A DNA stretch of 5,515 bases from Candidatus Gottesmanbacteria bacterium. GTDB taxonomy: Bacteria; Patescibacteriota; Microgenomatia; UBA10105; UBA927. The notes beneath the pieces are model-generated. The model saw nothing but the letters and a program-made list of their open reading frames with translations, was not told the origin of the DNA and did no database searches. A program made the position numbers and the translations under genes. Positions 3,555 to 5,515 of this stretch are shown one piece after another; position 1 is the first letter of the stretch, and each line of letters begins with the position of its first letter. Where the stretch lies: contig JACQHE010000041.1 in assembly GCA_016199185.1 (NCBI GenBank), positions 1-5,515 of the forward strand. The letters run 5' to 3'.

Positions 3555-5515
3555 GTGCGTTTTTCTACACTTTATAAAACACTTGTCTGCCTCCTCCTTT
3601 GGGTATTTTCTTCGGGAGTAGCCTTTGCCATCGATTCCCCCCGGCAGTATTTTGACTACAACCTCTACGACGAACCGCAGGTTTTGGGGGTATTTGCCCA
3701 GGAGTCAAGCCCAAGCGGCGAGAGCGCGCCCAGCTACAAAGACTACAAAGAGTTCGGCGGCTATTTCCTCGCATTCACTCGCGACATGACGCCTACAAGT
3801 CCTCTCTATTTCCTCAAAAGGATGGAGGAAAACGTCGCCTTGGTTCTGGCAACCGGCAACCCCGTCAAACGTGCTGACACGCTTCTTGCCATCGGCGGGG
3901 AAAGGACCAGCGAGCTTGATGCCATGGCCGAGGCGGGCAACACGGATGCGGTGAGAGTCTTGGTGTCATCCTACGAGCGCACCATGGCTGATCAAGCCAA
4001 GACCCTGGAGTCACTTCAAGGCAAACCTGAAGTAACGCCGCTTATGCTGGAAACTGACAAAGAAGTCGCCAAGCACATGCTCACGCTTGAAGAGGTGAGC
4101 CTGAAAGTTCCCGAAGCAGCGGCTGCCAACATCCAAACGGCCATCGTCAAAGCCGAGGAGATCGTTGATCGTGTTGCCGATGCGTCCGGCCGGCCGGCGG
4201 TGCCCCAGGAGATGATCGCGCGGCTCCAGGCCTACAAAGCCCAGGGACTTCTTTCCGAAGAAGAGATTACGAAAATTGTCTCGGCGACGAGCCGCCGGGA
4301 TGCCAGAAGTGAATTTCGAAAGCTCGCCGACAACCGTGTGGTGCCTTTGGCGGATGTCAAAAAGTTTGACGAAGCCGCCGCCGCCTATTACCCCGCGGGC
4401 TTTGCCCGTGCCGTGGAAGTACGCAAGTTCCGTGAGTTGGCAAGTTTAGAAAAAGACCGGCCTGATGAAACGACGGTGGCTGCGGTGCAGGATTTTGCCA
4501 AAACCTATAAAGCCGGTGACCTCGTGCCGCCGTCTATCCGCTCGTGGTGGGCGCCGATGGTACGCATGGAGGAGCTTCAGGCCACGTTCCGGCCGGATCT
4601 TTTGGAAGCGGCCGCCTACTTTAAGTACCGTCCCGAGGAGCAGCAGAAATATACCGAGCTCGTCGAGCGCATGAAGCCTACCGAGGGTGATATGCAATAC
4701 GTGCGTGGCTTGGTCGCCAGTAACCCCACGGCAGCAAATGATCCGGCCTACAGCAGGATCCTTACGCTGGGTGATCGCTTCGGCACGGCAGACAAAACTG
4801 CTCCTCTCTCGCCGGTTGCGGCCAGTTGTTCGCGGGAGTCCCACTGGGTGAACGTCCCGTTCATGCCCGGCGGCGGGTACTGTGTGCCGGATCTGGTGTA
4901 CCAGTCGCTTTCCTCGGGTACGGGGAGCGGCGAAACGCCCTGTCCGCCCAACTACCGCAGGCTTGGGGCCGGCGGAGCATGTTATCCGGAAAATCCGTCA
5001 GGGCCCGGGGTCACCCAGTACCTTCCCTCTCCGGGAAGCTGTCCCGGCGGCTATCACTGGGAAACCGATCGCGGCACCGGCCGGGGCGGCTACTGCAGCC
5101 CCGACTACATGACCGGTGGCGGCGGCTACCCCAGCCCCATCACCCCGCCCTCCTACTGCCCGCAGGGCAAGGTGTTCCGCGACGGCAAATGCGAAGAGTA
5201 TAATCCGCCGCCTGCCCAGGGGTGCGGCGCCAACAGTTGGTGGAACGGACAAAAATGTATCGAGCAAAAAAACTGCGGCGAGGGGAAATACCAGGATTCA
5301 AGCGGCGAGTGCAAATCATCAGCAGATGAGTACAAAAAGTATCAGTCCCAGTGTAAAGACCGGCCCATCCCTGCCGGCGGGTGCGGCGCGGGATGGTGGG
5401 ACATGGCAAGCTGCAGCTGTGTCGGAGGCGGGGGAGGCGGCGGCGATACGGCCTCGATGAAGGCTGCCTGCGAGCGCGGCGGCTGCCGGTGGACGGGTGT
5501 AAACAACGCCTGCGA
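3555..5515 (+). CDS. Secreted DUF5667-like protein with Cys-rich C-terminal repeats, 3'-truncated by the window
   Basis: Starts at GTG 3555 behind AAGGGAG, with an in-frame TAA at 3540, and stays open to the right edge (653 residues visible). Residues 1-25 are a signal peptide: basic start MRFSTLYK, hydrophobic core LVCLLLWVF, and AFA just before the likely cut at residue 25. Residues about 77-165 match the DUF5667 pattern: SPLYFLKRMEENVAL, then NPVKRADTLLAIGGERTSELDAMAEAGN and a further helix. This extracytoplasmic helical module is common in Patescibacteria and has no known biochemical role. Residues about 165-420 are mostly predicted helix, Ala/Glu/Lys-rich, with no catalytic motif that I recognise. 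From residue 423 the protein changes to Gly/Pro/Cys/Tyr/Trp-rich repeats, probably disulfide-stabilised outside the cell, with no membrane span or sorting signal before the edge. It is divergent from the ATPase and may share its operator. A surface or envelope-associated role is inference. Confidence 0.88.
   Translation, partial: MRFSTLYKTLVCLLLWVFSSGVAFAIDSPRQYFDYNLYDEPQVLGVFAQESSPSGESAPSYKDYKEFGGYFLAFTRDMTPTSPLYFLKRMEENVALVLATGNPVKRADTLLAIGGERTSELDAMAEAGNTDAVRVLVSSYERTMADQAKTLESLQGKPEVTPLMLETDKEVAKHMLTLEEVSLKVPEAAAANIQTAIVKAEEIVDRVADASGRPAVPQEMIARLQAYKAQGLLSEEEITKIVSATSRRDARSEFRKLADNRVVPLADVKKFDEAAAAYYPAGFARAVEVRKFRELASLEKDRPDETTVAAVQDFAKTYKAGDLVPPSIRSWWAPMVRMEELQATFRPDLLEAAAYFKYRPEEQQKYTELVERMKPTEGDMQYVRGLVASNPTAANDPAYSRILTLGDRFGTADKTAPLSPVAASCSRESHWVNVPFMPGGGYCVPDLVYQSLSSGTGSGETPCPPNYRRLGAGGACYPENPSGPGVTQYLPSPGSCPGGYHWETDRGTGRGGYCSPDYMTGGGGYPSPITPPSYCPQGKVFRDGKCEEYNPPPAQGCGANSWWNGQKCIEQKNCGEGKYQDSSGECKSSADEYKKYQSQCKDRPIPAGGCGAGWWDMASCSCVGGGGGGGDTASMKAACERGGCRWTGVNNAC
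4821..5515 (+). repeat. Tandem cysteine-pair repeats coded in the end of the secreted protein
   Basis: Degenerate units of the form C-x(2-4)-aromatic-x(n)-C follow one another: CSRESHW...GYC, CPPNY...GGAC, CPGGYHW...GGYC, CPQGKVFRDGKC, CGANSWWNGQKC, CGEGKYQDSSGEC, CGAGWWDMASC and CERGGCRWTGVNNAC. Between them are Pro- or Gly-rich spacers, including a seven-glycine run at about 5415-5437. Each unit has a pair of cysteines flanking an aromatic, suggesting small disulfide-closed modules. The array continues past the window edge. Confidence 0.7.

Noticed and set aside
4446..5460. Several open frames on both strands opposite or alongside the secreted protein
   Set aside because: They are low-complexity, Arg/Pro/Ala-rich shadows of the GC-rich intact frame starting at 3555.
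1..5515. tRNA, rRNA, CRISPR array or insertion-sequence ends
   Set aside because: No cloverleaf, rRNA signature, regular spaced repeats, transposase or terminal inverted repeats were seen by eye.

Overview
The window looks like accessory DNA from a Patescibacteria (Candidate Phyla Radiation) type genome. Three features suggest this: a secreted protein with a DUF5667-like module (SPLYFLKR motif) followed by Cys/Gly-rich repeats, a Hint (intein-type) C-terminus ending in the GTHNFVGNGIVAHNT pattern that is common in that group, and a solitary AAA_14/DUF4143 ATPase. The assignment is inference from protein families. The two small minus-strand genes use TGA as a stop in an ATGA overlap, so the code appears standard and not the UGA-Gly code of some CPR lineages.

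Region 1 (1-1061, plus). The window opens inside a gene whose visible part is the last ~60 residues of a Hint domain, ending in His-Asn-Thr at 182-190. One base-pair slip later, in another frame, comes a Gly/Ser linker, a beta-rich FHA-like stretch and a domain carrying the Lys-x-His ... Lys signature of phosphothreonine/phosphoserine lyases (OspF/SpvC and the N-terminal lyase of class III/IV lanthionine synthetases). I read this as a polymorphic-toxin-like tail, Hint followed by an effector, now broken by frameshifts.

Region 2 (938-1275, minus). Two tiny, translationally coupled membrane-protein genes (two-TM, then one-TM) run against the toxin-like reading frames.

Region 3 (about 1292-2181, plus). 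A second effector-like gene encodes a zinc metallopeptidase with a HELAH motif. It is broken into frames that can be rejoined by one-base changes in homopolymers (A7 at 1453-1459, T4 at 1775-1778).

Region 4 (2173-3456, minus). An intact 427-residue AAA_14/DUF4143 ATPase, convergent with and overlapping the metallopeptidase end by 9 bp, driven by a promoter that predicts a nearly leaderless mRNA.

Region 5 (3457-3554). A 98-bp divergent intergenic region holds two promoters and four copies of a GTTGT/ACAAC box arranged as direct and inverted repeats, probably an operator.

Region 6 (3555-5515, plus, runs off the end). A secreted protein of at least 653 residues: signal peptide, DUF5667-like helical module, long helical middle, then cysteine-pair repeats.

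The contrast between broken frames in the Hint/effector half and long intact frames in the ATPase and DUF5667 genes is the main pattern. It fits a store of decaying effector cassettes beside maintained genes, although assembly indels cannot be excluded from sequence alone.
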